From assembly GCF_007830055.1 (NCBI RefSeq), contig NZ_VLLE01000003.1, positions 310,001 through 374,000 of the forward strand: DNA of 64,000 bases. The letters are read 5' to 3'. The position numbers and the translations under genes were made by a program. Below the pieces are notes generated by a model that ran no database searches, was not told where the DNA came from, and was given only the letters and a program-made list of their open reading frames with translations. This DNA is from Lacibacter cauensis (lineage in GTDB: Bacteria > Bacteroidota > Bacteroidia > Chitinophagales > Chitinophagaceae). Below, in pieces: positions 52,297-61,104 of the stretch (its first letter is position 1; the number at the start of each line of letters is the position of its first letter).

Positions 52297-52650
52297 ATGG
52301 CTAAATTAGGAAAAAATCACACCTGTTTTAAAAATTGGAACAATTTTTGCTGTTTGGTACTGGTCTGCTTGCTGTACTGGGCTCCTTTAGCTGCACAAAA
52401 CGCTGATTCTGTTAAAGTTAAACCAATTGTAAGGAATCCGTCAGTTTTTCAGCATTTTAACAGTTCCGGTTCATTTTTACCGCTCAACTCCGAACCGGGT
52501 AAAAAAATTCAAATAAATTTTGGAAGTCCTTTTGCGCATTGGGGTTTTATGTGCGTAGGCGAATACAAACTCGAACAAAAGACGGGTCTTCCGCTCCGTT
52601 TACGGCTGGGTTCGCTGGAGTATGTGAACAAGCTGGAAGGGAAACGGTAA
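52297..52650 (+). CDS. Hypothetical secreted protein
   Basis: 117 residues, ATG at 52297; signal-like hydrophobic stretch (about 17-32, CCLVLVCLLYWAPLAAQ). Mature part ends in an aromatic LGSLEYVNKLEGKR. Divergent to rpoN with 37 bp between starts, and convergent with the helicase gene. Family not recognised. Confidence 0.55.
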   Translation: MAKLGKNHTCFKNWNNFCCLVLVCLLYWAPLAAQNADSVKVKPIVRNPSVFQHFNSSGSFLPLNSEPGKKIQINFGSPFAHWGFMCVGEYKLEQKTGLPLRLRLGSLEYVNKLEGKR

Positions 52651-52652
52651 GC

Positions 52653-55127
52653 TTATACTTCACTTTCTTTTAAATAGGCCAGGTGATTTTGTACGGCACG
52701 TACATCGGCAAAACTATAGGCATCGCCTAATGCCAGTTTGTGTTCGGTATTGCTTTGTTCGGGGTAGAGTTCAATGTGGTTGAGAATGGTTTGCAGCTTT
52801 TCTGCAGTTAAAAGTTGCTCCACTTTTACGCTGCCTGTTTTTACAAGATCTACCAAATGCCCTTCAACGGTTCCCGGAGTAATGTTGCGTAAAGCCGCAA
52901 TTTCTGTAATGGATTTTCCTTCGTTAAAGTAAGTAAGCGTAATGGTCTTGGTATCTACTTTGGGTGCTGTTGATTTTTCTTGCCGTTCTTTTTTAGGGCT
53001 TGCCTGCTTGGCGGCAATATTGGTAGATAAATTGTGTTCTGTACAGTAATCGGTTACCAGTTCCAGAATCTCATCGCCATACTTCTCTACTTTGGCTTTG
53101 CCAAAACCGGAAAGCAACAGGAGATGCTCTTTCGTAAAAGGCAGATAGGTACAAATATCCTGCAGGCTGTTGCTGTTGGCAACCATGTAAATGGGTTGGT
53201 TGCTTTCGTCGCACACACGGTCACGCCATTCTTTTAACAGAAAATACAGTTCGGGGTGAACGAGGCCGGCAGCAGTTTGCTTTTTATTGGCAGCATAGCT
53301 CGTAAGATTTGCCCTCGGTAGGGTGAGATTTAGTTTGTGTTGCAGGTGTGCGGTAATACCAAAGGGTTCTCTGCCCGATTGCAGGTTATAGATTTCGGTA
53401 TGCAGTGCAACAAAAAGTGCATTGAGGTATTCGTTTACTTCGTCGGCAACGGTTTTGTGTTCGGTAATGAGCGGATGTTGTTTCAACTGTTGCTGCAATT
53501 CTTCCAGCCGTGGAATAAAATAATTACTCGCATCCTGTACCCGTTTTTGCAAAGCAGTATTTTCTTCTACCAAGGGATGTTGCTTGCTGAGTTCATTCAG
53601 TTGTAGCAGAAATTTTTGTCCCAGCCTATTCAGGTTGAGTAATTGTTGCTGCCAGTTGCTGATCCAGCTTTCGGCATCTTCCTGTAAATCGAACTTGTGT
53701 TTGGTAATACTTTGCTGCAGTTGTTTGCCTGCAAGATTGGTTTGTGCAAAGGAGAACAACTCTTCGAGTAATTGTTGCACAAATACTTTGCGTGCTTCTT
53801 CAAAACGTTGGGGTAAAGAACCTTTGGGCAGTAAGGCTTTTTGTCCGTCGACCACCTGTTGGTTACTGAAGATAACCGATGGTTGAATTTTCGACAGCAG
53901 TACAATACCCTCCAGGCTGGTACAACGGCTCAGTGCCACATACACCTGTCCGCTGGTAAAAGACAGACCGGCATCGATCATTACTTTTTCAAACGTAAGC
54001 CCCTGGCTTTTGTGAATGGTGATGGCCCAGGCAAGCCGCAACGGGTATTGTTCAAACGTACCCAACACATCCTGCTCCAGTTTGCCATCTGCACGGTTTA
54101 AGGTATAACGGGAGTGATCCCAGGTCTCTTTTTCTACCCGGATGTTTTCCTTGCCGCAGCGTACCACAATCTCCTCTTCGGTTAACGAATGCACTACACC
54201 GATCTTGCCGTTAAAGAATCGTCTGCCTTGTGTATCGTTCTTTAAAAACATCACCTGTGCACCTTCACGTAATACGAGTTCGGCATCAGCAGGATAACTG
54301 TTCTCGGGAAAGTCGCCATCAATTTTTGCAGTGTAGGTATAGGGTGGGGCAGTTAAACGTTGCAACTGCTGACGATTGATGAGCTCTGCCTGGTTATTAT
54401 GCGATGTGAGTGTAATGTATGTTTCATCCCGATCGGGTTGAAAGCCCGGGCTATACCGTTCATTCAATATTTCGAGATCCTCCGCTTCGAGCTGGTTGTT
54501 ACGTACTTTATTGAGCAGCTTTACAAACAACTCTTCTTTTTGTCTGTAGATAGTAGTGAGTTCGATCAACAATGGCATTTGTTCCTGTATCACCTTGCTG
54601 TCAAAAAAGAAAGTAGAATTATAATATTCCTGTAATACCTGCCATTCCTGATTTTGTGCAACAGGTGGTAACTGAAACAGATCGCCAATGAATAGCAACT
54701 GTACACCACCAAACGGAACCTCATGTTGCCAACGCACACTCCGTAGAATGGTATCAATCGCATCCATTACATCGCAACGCACCATACTTACTTCATCAAT
54801 GACCAATACTTCCATTTTACGCAGCAGTTGCAGGCGTTGTTTGTTGTAACGGATTTTGGCCAGTAGTTCCTGTTTACCTGCAGCGGTTGGTAAAAACGGA
54901 TGAAAGGGTAGGTGAAACAAACTATGCAGTGTTACACCACCGGCATTGATGGCAGCTACACCTGTAGGTGCAGCAACAATGGTATTCTTGGCGCTGTGTG
55001 CTTTGAGGTATTTGAGAAAAGTGGTTTTACCTGTACCTGCTTTACCGGTAAGGAAAATACTTTCCTGCGTTTCGGTTACAAAGCGATAAGCCAGTTCAAA
55101 CCGTTCGTTGCGTTCCACAGATTGCAT
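52653..55127 (-). CDS. Pif1-like ATP-dependent helicase with HRDC and HTH_40 domains
   Basis: 824 residues. SF1B helicase: Walker A GKAGTGKTT (28-36), Walker B VIDEVSM (108-114), QLPP motif, then motifs III-VI including VYVALSRCTSLEGIVLL (about 400). The C-terminal part holds an HRDC-like domain (FLLKEWRDRVCDESNQPIYMV...LPFTKEHLLLLSGFGKAKVEKYG, about 620-685) and an HTH_40-like segment (ITLTYFNEGKSITEIAALRNITPGTVEGHLVDLV, about 725-760), as in RecQ. 5'-3' unwinding in replication/recombination is likely. Confidence 0.9.
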   Translation of the reverse strand: MQSVERNERFELAYRFVTETQESIFLTGKAGTGKTTFLKYLKAHSAKNTIVAAPTGVAAINAGGVTLHSLFHLPFHPFLPTAAGKQELLAKIRYNKQRLQLLRKMEVLVIDEVSMVRCDVMDAIDTILRSVRWQHEVPFGGVQLLFIGDLFQLPPVAQNQEWQVLQEYYNSTFFFDSKVIQEQMPLLIELTTIYRQKEELFVKLLNKVRNNQLEAEDLEILNERYSPGFQPDRDETYITLTSHNNQAELINRQQLQRLTAPPYTYTAKIDGDFPENSYPADAELVLREGAQVMFLKNDTQGRRFFNGKIGVVHSLTEEEIVVRCGKENIRVEKETWDHSRYTLNRADGKLEQDVLGTFEQYPLRLAWAITIHKSQGLTFEKVMIDAGLSFTSGQVYVALSRCTSLEGIVLLSKIQPSVIFSNQQVVDGQKALLPKGSLPQRFEEARKVFVQQLLEELFSFAQTNLAGKQLQQSITKHKFDLQEDAESWISNWQQQLLNLNRLGQKFLLQLNELSKQHPLVEENTALQKRVQDASNYFIPRLEELQQQLKQHPLITEHKTVADEVNEYLNALFVALHTEIYNLQSGREPFGITAHLQHKLNLTLPRANLTSYAANKKQTAAGLVHPELYFLLKEWRDRVCDESNQPIYMVANSNSLQDICTYLPFTKEHLLLLSGFGKAKVEKYGDEILELVTDYCTEHNLSTNIAAKQASPKKERQEKSTAPKVDTKTITLTYFNEGKSITEIAALRNITPGTVEGHLVDLVKTGSVKVEQLLTAEKLQTILNHIELYPEQSNTEHKLALGDAYSFADVRAVQNHLAYLKESEV

Positions 55128-55136
55128 AGTCTGTAA

Positions 55137-55514
55137 TTAATAAATAAGACGTTTGTAATTAAGCGATGTTCCGCCAAAGTTAACAACCAGGCCCAACTTC
55201 ATTCCGGAAGCTTTTAAATAATTGAGCGTTTGCGCTACAGCAGCATCCGTAATGCCATCTTTGTTCACTTTTACTTCTACAATGATTTTATCGAATACGC
55301 TGAAGTCAATTCTAAACCTGCGGTTCAATGGAGTGTCTTTATACAGTACAACGATTGCATTTTCCCGTAAGTAATGTATGTTCCTTGCTTTGAACTCAAT
55401 TTCTATCGCATCTTTATACACCACTTCTGAAAATCCAAAACCAAGTGTTCGATAAACTTCCAGGCAAACAGCAACGATGTTGTATACGTCTACTTTGTAT
55501 AAAAGATCTGCCAT
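55137..55514 (-). CDS. GxxExxY protein (small PD-(D/E)XK-like protein)
   Basis: 125 residues. Signature Gly27-Phe-Ser-Glu30-Val-Val-Tyr33 (GFSEVVY), then IDFSVFDKIIVEVKVNKDG, and SGMKLGLVVNFGGTSLNYKRLIY at the end. This family is common in environmental bacteria; predicted restriction-like fold, function unknown. Its stop is 9 bp before the helicase start (55127), so they may share a transcript. Confidence 0.88.
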   Translation of the reverse strand: MADLLYKVDVYNIVAVCLEVYRTLGFGFSEVVYKDAIEIEFKARNIHYLRENAIVVLYKDTPLNRRFRIDFSVFDKIIVEVKVNKDGITDAAVAQTLNYLKASGMKLGLVVNFGGTSLNYKRLIY

Positions 55515-55533
55515 ATAACTGATTTAGTTAGGC

Positions 55534-55577
55534 CACGAATTACACGAACGACACGAATTTCATTCGTGTAATTCGTG
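55534..55577. repeat. CACGAATTACACGAA inverted repeat
   Basis: Perfect 15-bp arms CACGAATTACACGAA (55534-55548) and TTCGTGTAATTCGTG (55563-55577), 14-bp loop. Same family as the CACGAATTGCACGAAT repeats. It lies between ssb and the GxxExxY gene and could form a large hairpin or act as a terminator for ssb. Confidence 0.75.
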
Positions 55578-55594
55578 CAGTTAGTGGTTTGCAA

Positions 55595-55939
55595 TTAAGC
55601 GGTTGTTTTTTCCCCCAGCAACAACAACTCATTTACCTGCACTTCGCAGATGTATTTTTTGTTACCGTCTTTATCGTTGTAGCTGCGGTTAATGAGTTTG
55701 CCTTCCACCAGGATTTCTTTGCCTTTGGCTAAATATTTTTCGGCAATCTCTGCTATTTTACCCCAGGCCACCAAGGTATGCCATTGGGTTTCGGTTACTT
55801 TTTCACCTTTGGCATTGCGGTAGCTTTCGCTGGTGGCTAAACTGAAACGGGCCATTTTTTTACCGCTTTCCAGTGTTCTTACTTCGGGAGCATTGCCGAG
55901 GTTACCAATCAGCTGCACTTTGTTTTTTACTGCGTACAT
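55595..55939 (-). CDS. ssb: Single-stranded DNA-binding protein
   Basis: 114 residues from the ATG at 55939 (MYAVKNKVQLIGNLGNAPEVR). Complete OB fold: ESGKKMARFSLATSESYRNAKGEKVTETQWHTLVAWGKIAEIAEKYLAKGKEILVEGKL...YICEVQVNELLLL. It lacks the acidic tip tail (ends GEKTTA), so it may be a secondary or short SSB. Upstream 55940-56090 holds no named element. Confidence 0.93.
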   Translation of the reverse strand: MYAVKNKVQLIGNLGNAPEVRTLESGKKMARFSLATSESYRNAKGEKVTETQWHTLVAWGKIAEIAEKYLAKGKEILVEGKLINRSYNDKDGNKKYICEVQVNELLLLGEKTTA

Positions 55940-56090
55940 AGTGTTGAAATTTGCCGCCTGCAATTGCTGCAGACGAGGTTGTAAAATTTGTTATCTCAGT
56001 CAGCGGATGTTGATTGCCGTTGACAGCACAAAGTTGTTACAGCAGCAAAGTGCCAGTCGGTTGATAACCGTTTCTATGGCAATAATATAC

Positions 56091-56121
56091 TTGTTTACAC
56101 CAGCAGAAAGGCTTAATTTTG
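56091..56121 (+). promoter_or_regulatory. Promoter for dprA-like/PRTase genes
   Basis: TTG (56091-56093), 20 bp, TAATTTTG (56114-56121), fitting TTG-N20-TAnnTTTG. The start would be near 56128, leaving a leader of about 130 nt. A second -7-like TATTTTTG lies at 56213-56220 without a matching TTG. Confidence 0.5.
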
Positions 56122-56259
56122 TAATATGGATAGGTTAGTTTCTTATTTTTAGTTCCCTATGTTTATCAAACAATATCCCATAGAATTACACGTTCTTAAT
56201 TTACCGTTACTCTATTTTTGAAACAACCAACGTTACATCCAAAAACTTGCTTCACCGTT

Positions 56260-56913
56260 ATGTCTTACGAACGCTACTTATCCTTTTTGAGCCAAGCCGA
56301 GTTAAAAGCTGCTCCCAAAGAGTTATTTCATGAAGGTAATTTTGACTTGTTAATGAAAAGCCCTAAAGTCGCTGTTGTTGGTTCACGAGAAGTCAGTAAT
56401 GATGGAATTAGAAGAACTCAGATGATCGCAACGGAGCTTGTTAACAGGGGCGTTACAGTTGTAAGTGGCCTTGCACAAGGCGTTGACACTATTGCTCACA
56501 CTACCGCTTTATCGGGTAAGACAATTGCAGTACTTGGAACTCCGATAAGTATGGCAAGTCCTGTATCAAATACTGAATTGCTTAATGAGATTAAGAAGAA
56601 TCACTTAGCAATTACACAATTTAAGGAAGGAAGTAAAGTATATCCTTCTAACTTCCCTGCTCGTAATAAAACCATGGCATTAATAACTGATGCTACTATT
56701 ATAATTGAAGCATCCGAGCGTTCTGGTACACAGCACCAAGCTTGGGAAGCTATAAGACTTGGAAGGCAGGTTTTCTTAATGGAAAACATCATTAAGTCAG
56801 ACATTAAATGGGCTCATAAAGCGTTAGAATATGGAGCCGTAGTATTAACAAAGGATAACTACGGTTACATCTTAGATTCTATCGCCGAGTTCCATTTAGA
56901 GATTACTTTATGA
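56260..56913 (+). CDS. DprA/Smf-like (SLOG-fold) protein
   Basis: 217 residues from the ATG at 56260 (a TTG at 56218 extends the frame by 14). Rossmann-like DprA features: VAVVGSREVS (38-46), VVSGLAQGVDTIAHTTAL (67-84), IAVLGTPI (89-96), FPARNKTMA (132-140) and EASERSGTQHQAWEA (150-164). DprA loads RecA in natural transformation, but stand-alone short SLOG proteins also occur in defence. There is no winged-helix C-terminus. It overlaps the next gene by ATGA. Confidence 0.8.
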   Translation: MSYERYLSFLSQAELKAAPKELFHEGNFDLLMKSPKVAVVGSREVSNDGIRRTQMIATELVNRGVTVVSGLAQGVDTIAHTTALSGKTIAVLGTPISMASPVSNTELLNEIKKNHLAITQFKEGSKVYPSNFPARNKTMALITDATIIIEASERSGTQHQAWEAIRLGRQVFLMENIIKSDIKWAHKALEYGAVVLTKDNYGYILDSIAEFHLEITL

Positions 56914-57548
56914 CAATAGGAGCGTTTTCTATATATGAATGTGGCAAAAGGGGCGAAGAGCAAATAATTACCAATTCTAAAAGCATTATAGCCAATACAA
57001 AAGCCTGCCGTCTTAGCTTTTTTGAAAAATACCTGAACGAAACTATGGACGTTTCCATCCGAGATTCGTTGTCAAAACTTATTCCTCCAAATGCAACTTT
57101 AATTCCTTTACCAAAAAGTGCGCCTTTAGTTACTAATGCACAATGGCCCGGAAGAGATATATGCGAGATACTAATAGCAAATGGGTTCGGGAAAAATTAT
57201 AAGCCATTATTAAAAAGAACTAAAGCTGTTCCTAAAGCCGCTTTTCAACACGGCTCAGAGGATAGACCTACTGTGCAAACGCATTACGATTCTATTGTTT
57301 TTGAGGATGAACCTTTGTTTACTCGCTCAATAGAAACTATAGTATTGGTTGATGACGTAATAACGCAAGGAAGGATGTCTGCTGCGTGTTCTCTTAGAGT
57401 CATGGAGGCATTGCCAAACGTTACGGCTGGACTGTTTGGCTTAATTCGTACAAATACTTTTACCAACATCGAGAATGTCATAAATCCTAAGCATAGCAAC
57501 GTATTATATTTTCCTGACTCTGGAAAGACTTTTCACAAGATTTTGTAA
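56910..57548 (+). CDS. ComF-like phosphoribosyltransferase-domain protein
   Basis: 212 residues. PRTase signature VLVDDVITQGRMSAA (146-159, Asp148/Asp149) with an upstream IPLPKSAP loop (65-72) and LKRTKAVPKAAF (101-112). The ComF family has this same fold, usually with a zinc finger at the N-terminus; none is seen here. Overlaps the DprA-like gene by 4 bp. The pair suggests competence or nucleotide-linked defence. Confidence 0.75.
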   Translation: MTIGAFSIYECGKRGEEQIITNSKSIIANTKACRLSFFEKYLNETMDVSIRDSLSKLIPPNATLIPLPKSAPLVTNAQWPGRDICEILIANGFGKNYKPLLKRTKAVPKAAFQHGSEDRPTVQTHYDSIVFEDEPLFTRSIETIVLVDDVITQGRMSAACSLRVMEALPNVTAGLFGLIRTNTFTNIENVINPKHSNVLYFPDSGKTFHKIL

Positions 57549-57642
57549 CCTGCCGAAATAATAATACAATTCGAGAAGATTTTTACACTAAATCTTGTGT
57601 TTTTAATTTATTGAGCATATCTTTACACTATAATTAAAGGAT

Positions 57643-58560
57643 ATGTTACCAGAGTTTAAAAGCATCTTCGATTTACTGAAAGCCTTTCCTACTGAGCAAT
57701 CTTGCATTGACCATTTGGAAGGTTTGCGCTGGGAAGGGATTGTAGTTTCTCCTTTTGACGAATCGTCTAAGGTTTACAAATGTGCCGGAAACAAGTACAA
57801 GTGTAAGAATACTGGTAAATACTTTAACGTTCGTACAAACACCATCTTCGACAATACAAAGATTCCTTTACAGAAATGGTTCTTAGCCTTATATGTTTTT
57901 AGTTCACATAAGAAAGGAATCAGCAGCCACCAGTTAGCAAAGGATATATCTGTAACTCAAAAATCTGCATGGTTCATGTTGCACCGTTTGCGTTATGCTT
58001 TTGACCATCCAAATTTCAAAAAGACAGTTGGCGATATTGTTGAGATTGATGAAAGCGGAATTGGTGGTGATTCATCTAACAAGCACGAAAGCAAAAAGAC
58101 TAAGAATGAAGAAGGTAATACCATCAGCACAAAAACAACTGTATTAGGTTTCAGGGAGAGAGGCGGCAATGTAATTGCAAAAGTGGTATCAGACAGAACT
58201 AAAGATACTTTATTGCCAATCATTCACGAAACAGTTGAACCTAACAGCGTGATAATGACAGACGATTATAGCGGCTATAATGACCTTTCAAATCATTTTC
58301 AACACCACACAGTAAATCACAGCGCAAAACAGTATGTAAACGAAATGGCGCATACAAACGGTATCGAAAACTTTTGGTCACATTTGAAGCGTGGTATTGA
58401 TGGCATTTATCATTCAATCAGCAATCAACATTTACAGGCTTACGTCGATGAATTTACTTTGCGGTTTAATACACGTAAATTAGATACCCAAAGTAGATTC
58501 GATTTTGTACTTTCAGGAGTTGCGAATAGGCGTTTAACATATAAAAATTTAATCAAATAA
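57643..58560 (+). CDS. IS1595 family transposase (ISXO2-like)
   Basis: 305 residues. Catalytic DDE-type residues: EIDESGIGG (Asp), IMTDDYSGY (Asp), and NGIENFWSHLKRGI (Asn/Glu). The N-terminal part (LEGLRWEGIVVSPFDESSKVYKC...) includes the zinc-ribbon-like Cys pairs CAGNKYKC. IS1595 transposases insert into new sites by cut-and-paste. Complete length, no frameshift. Probably still functional. Confidence 0.9.
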   Translation: MLPEFKSIFDLLKAFPTEQSCIDHLEGLRWEGIVVSPFDESSKVYKCAGNKYKCKNTGKYFNVRTNTIFDNTKIPLQKWFLALYVFSSHKKGISSHQLAKDISVTQKSAWFMLHRLRYAFDHPNFKKTVGDIVEIDESGIGGDSSNKHESKKTKNEEGNTISTKTTVLGFRERGGNVIAKVVSDRTKDTLLPIIHETVEPNSVIMTDDYSGYNDLSNHFQHHTVNHSAKQYVNEMAHTNGIENFWSHLKRGIDGIYHSISNQHLQAYVDEFTLRFNTRKLDTQSRFDFVLSGVANRRLTYKNLIK

Positions 58561-58561
58561 A

Positions 58562-59680
58562 ATGATAGATTTAAGTAGACAAGGTGCATTTCTTTTTTAT
58601 AATGGTGCAGACGGGAAGATTCAGGCGCAAGTAATACTTGGCGATGAAACAGTCTGGCTAAGTCAAAAAGGAATGGCAGAAGTTTTTGGAGTTCAACGAC
58701 CAGCCATAACAAAACATTTGCAAAATATATTTCAAGAAGGCGAATTAAGCGAAGAGTCAGTTAGTTCCATTTTGGAACATACTGCCGATGATGGTAAAAA
58801 ATATAAAACGTCTTTTTACAACCTTGATGCAATTATTGCCGTAGGATATAGGGTAAGTTCTTACAAGGCAACTCAGTTTAGAATTTGGGCAAATAAAGTC
58901 ACAAAAGAGTATTTAGTAAAAGGGTTCGTTTTAGATGATGAACGATTGAAACAGGGCAATAAGCTATTTGGCAAAGACTATTTCAAAGAATTATTAGAGA
59001 GAATACGGGAGATTAGGGCATCAGAAAGGATGTTTTATGAAAAGATAACAGACCTTTATGCTACTGCTGTAGATTATAACAAGTCAGACCCAGAAACACA
59101 CAAGTTTTTTGCTAAAGTTCAAAATAAATTAGAATATGCAATTGTTGGTAAAACATCTGCCGAAATAATAAAAACAAGGGCAAATGCAACGCTTCCAAAC
59201 ATGGGATTAAAAACTTGGAAAAATGCAGGAAAACAAGGCAAGGTTCAAAAATTAGATGTTACAGTTGCTAAAAATTATTTACACGAAGAAGAGATAAGAA
59301 AATTGAATACACTGGTCAACATGTACTTAGATTATGCCGAGCTACAGGTGGAAAGGAATAAACTAATGACTATGAAAGACTGGTCTTCAAGATTAGATGC
59401 ATTTTTAAAGTTTAATGAATATGAAGTATTAGAGAACGCAGGAACGATAAGGAAAGACGTGGCAGATAATTTTGCAGAAAATGAATACATAAAGTTTAGA
59501 GTTGTTCAGGATAATAATTTTAAATCAGATTTCAATAATTTACTCGATCAAATCAAAGACCCTGCTAACTTACCAACAGAAGAAGATGTAAAAAAGCAAA
59601 AGGAAATCGTAAGTTCTTTTGATAAGCACTTGCAAGGGCTACTAAATACTCCGCCACCAACGAAAGACAATAAAAAATAA
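58562..59680 (+). CDS. RhuM family protein (virulence RhuM-like)
   Basis: 372 residues, starting 1 bp after the transposase stop. N-terminal HTH-containing domain (VWLSQKGMAEVFGVQRPAITKHLQNIF, 31-57), a YNLDAIIAVGYRVSS segment, then a long helical region and a C-terminal basic tail. RhuM proteins are widely spread on mobile elements; role is not settled, but a toxin-antitoxin or host-interaction function has been suggested. Placement inside a transposase operon fits passenger status. Confidence 0.85.
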   Translation: MIDLSRQGAFLFYNGADGKIQAQVILGDETVWLSQKGMAEVFGVQRPAITKHLQNIFQEGELSEESVSSILEHTADDGKKYKTSFYNLDAIIAVGYRVSSYKATQFRIWANKVTKEYLVKGFVLDDERLKQGNKLFGKDYFKELLERIREIRASERMFYEKITDLYATAVDYNKSDPETHKFFAKVQNKLEYAIVGKTSAEIIKTRANATLPNMGLKTWKNAGKQGKVQKLDVTVAKNYLHEEEIRKLNTLVNMYLDYAELQVERNKLMTMKDWSSRLDAFLKFNEYEVLENAGTIRKDVADNFAENEYIKFRVVQDNNFKSDFNNLLDQIKDPANLPTEEDVKKQKEIVSSFDKHLQGLLNTPPPTKDNKK

Positions 59681-59743
59681 GTGTTTACTCTTAGTAAAAA
59701 CACTCGATTAATGTTAAAGTGTTTAGTCTTATACCTAAGACGC

Positions 59744-59774
59744 TTGCAAATACAGGCATAAGATTATACATTTG
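59744..59774 (+). promoter_or_regulatory. Promoter for the abi gene
   Basis: TTG at 59744-59746, 20 bp, TACATTTG at 59767-59774: an exact match to the Bacteroidota consensus. A transcription start near 59781 leaves about a 60-nt leader. Confidence 0.65.
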
Positions 59775-59784
59775 TAGTAATAAT

Positions 59785-59824
59785 ACTCGCCACGCTTCCC
59801 GCAGAACAGCGCACCCGGGCGAGT
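59785..59824 (+). other. 5'-leader hairpin before abi gene
   Basis: ACTCGCC (59785-59791) and GGCGAGT (59818-59824) form a 7-bp stem at the expected start of the transcript; TTTTCTGTTTTTT follows, so it could act as an early terminator or attenuator. The Abi ATG is at 59844. Confidence 0.5.
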
Positions 59825-59843
59825 TTTCTGTTTTTTATAGAGT

Positions 59844-60815
59844 ATGAAATTCCCCAAAAACGCCACAACCATCCCAGAACAATTAGCCCTATTAAAAAAA
59901 AGAGGATTAAAAATTATTAATGATAATTCTGCGGCTAAAACTCTGAACAATATCAGCTATTACAGGCTTAGTGCTTATTTTTTATCGTTTCAAAAATTTG
60001 GTTCTCCTAGCCATGATTTTATGCCGTGGGCAGACTTTAAAAAAGTAGAAAAACTTTATATTTTTGACAGAGAGTTAAGAAGTATTCTTTTAGATGCAAT
60101 AGAAAGAATAGAGGTCGCACTTAGATGTCGAATCGTTTACGAGTATTGTCATAGACACGGTAACAATTGGTATGAAGACCCATCTTTATTTATAAGAGAG
60201 CATACTAAATTTCTGAAAAAAGTTCACACCGAATTAGGCAACTCAAAAGAGGTATTTATTTCACATTATTATTCAAAATATACCGTTCCGCAACATCCTC
60301 CCGCATGGATGTCTATGGAGATTTTGTCTTTCGGGCAAATTTCAATAATGTATAAGAATCTTCATAATAACGATGCAAAGAAGGCTGTTGCACGTCATTT
60401 TGGAGTAAGCCCTTCTGTTTTAGAATCTTGGCTTGAGCATTTAGTTTATATTAGAAACATTTGCGCTCACCATAGTAGATTATGGAATAGAATTATGACA
60501 GTGAAAGCAACCATACCTACTAAGGCAAGTGAACTTTGGATTTCATACCCACCATCAAAACCAGACAAAATTTATACTACTATATGTATAGCTGCTTATT
60601 TACTAGAAAGGGTTAATAGTAGTTCAATATTTGCTGGTAAAATTAGAAGTCTAATAAAAAGGTTTAATAATATTGACTTAAATGCTGCTGGATTTAATAA
60701 AAATTGGCAGTCCGATCCATTTTGGAAAAGCATATCATCGCCTTTTACTCACAAAATTAGAATTGTTATTTTTAGCTGTATAAATGCAATCAAAATCGAA
60801 AAACGATTAGCATAA
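59844..60815 (+). CDS. Abi_2-like abortive-infection protein (AbiD/F type)
   Basis: 323 residues. Abi_2 features: TTIPEQLALLKKRGLKI at the start, then YYRLSAYFLSFQ, YIFDRELRSILLDAIERIEVALRCRI, and RNICAHHSRLWNRIM, which is an R-x4-H motif typical of HEPN-type RNases. Such proteins kill or stall infected cells. Preceded by a good promoter and a leader hairpin. The 289-bp gap after it (60816-61104) holds nothing I can name. Confidence 0.85.
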   Translation: MKFPKNATTIPEQLALLKKRGLKIINDNSAAKTLNNISYYRLSAYFLSFQKFGSPSHDFMPWADFKKVEKLYIFDRELRSILLDAIERIEVALRCRIVYEYCHRHGNNWYEDPSLFIREHTKFLKKVHTELGNSKEVFISHYYSKYTVPQHPPAWMSMEILSFGQISIMYKNLHNNDAKKAVARHFGVSPSVLESWLEHLVYIRNICAHHSRLWNRIMTVKATIPTKASELWISYPPSKPDKIYTTICIAAYLLERVNSSSIFAGKIRSLIKRFNNIDLNAAGFNKNWQSDPFWKSISSPFTHKIRIVIFSCINAIKIEKRLA

Positions 60816-61104
60816 TTTAAATTTAATACCTTTACTTATACCGCACCAGTAGCACAAAGCGAAAAGTGGTTTTGTTCTGTTCTTTCTTTTACTCATTTGG
60901 TTTTTGATGCAGGTTAGCATCCTTTCTACCAGTCAAGTATTTCGAGACTTGAAAGCCAAATTGAGGTTCATTTTCAACTACATAGATTTTCCGTTTTGTC
61001 TGGTGTAAACAGGTATATTATTGCCGTTTCTATCCGAAGCTAAGCGTGTAGAAACGTTTGCACACGGATAAATTAATTGTATCTTATTGTCTAAATGCTT
61101 TACT

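Larger units (their letters stand above)
57580..59740. mobile_element. Probable IS1595-type element with a RhuM passenger; ends not defined
   Basis: Contains the transposase (57643-58560) and RhuM gene (58562-59680) with 1 bp between them. Both flanks carry related words (left: TTTTTACACTAAATC, GTGTTTTTAAT; right, reverse complement: ACTAAACACTTT, GTGTTTTTACTA), but no clean inverted repeat or target duplication could be fixed by eye. Confidence 0.35.
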
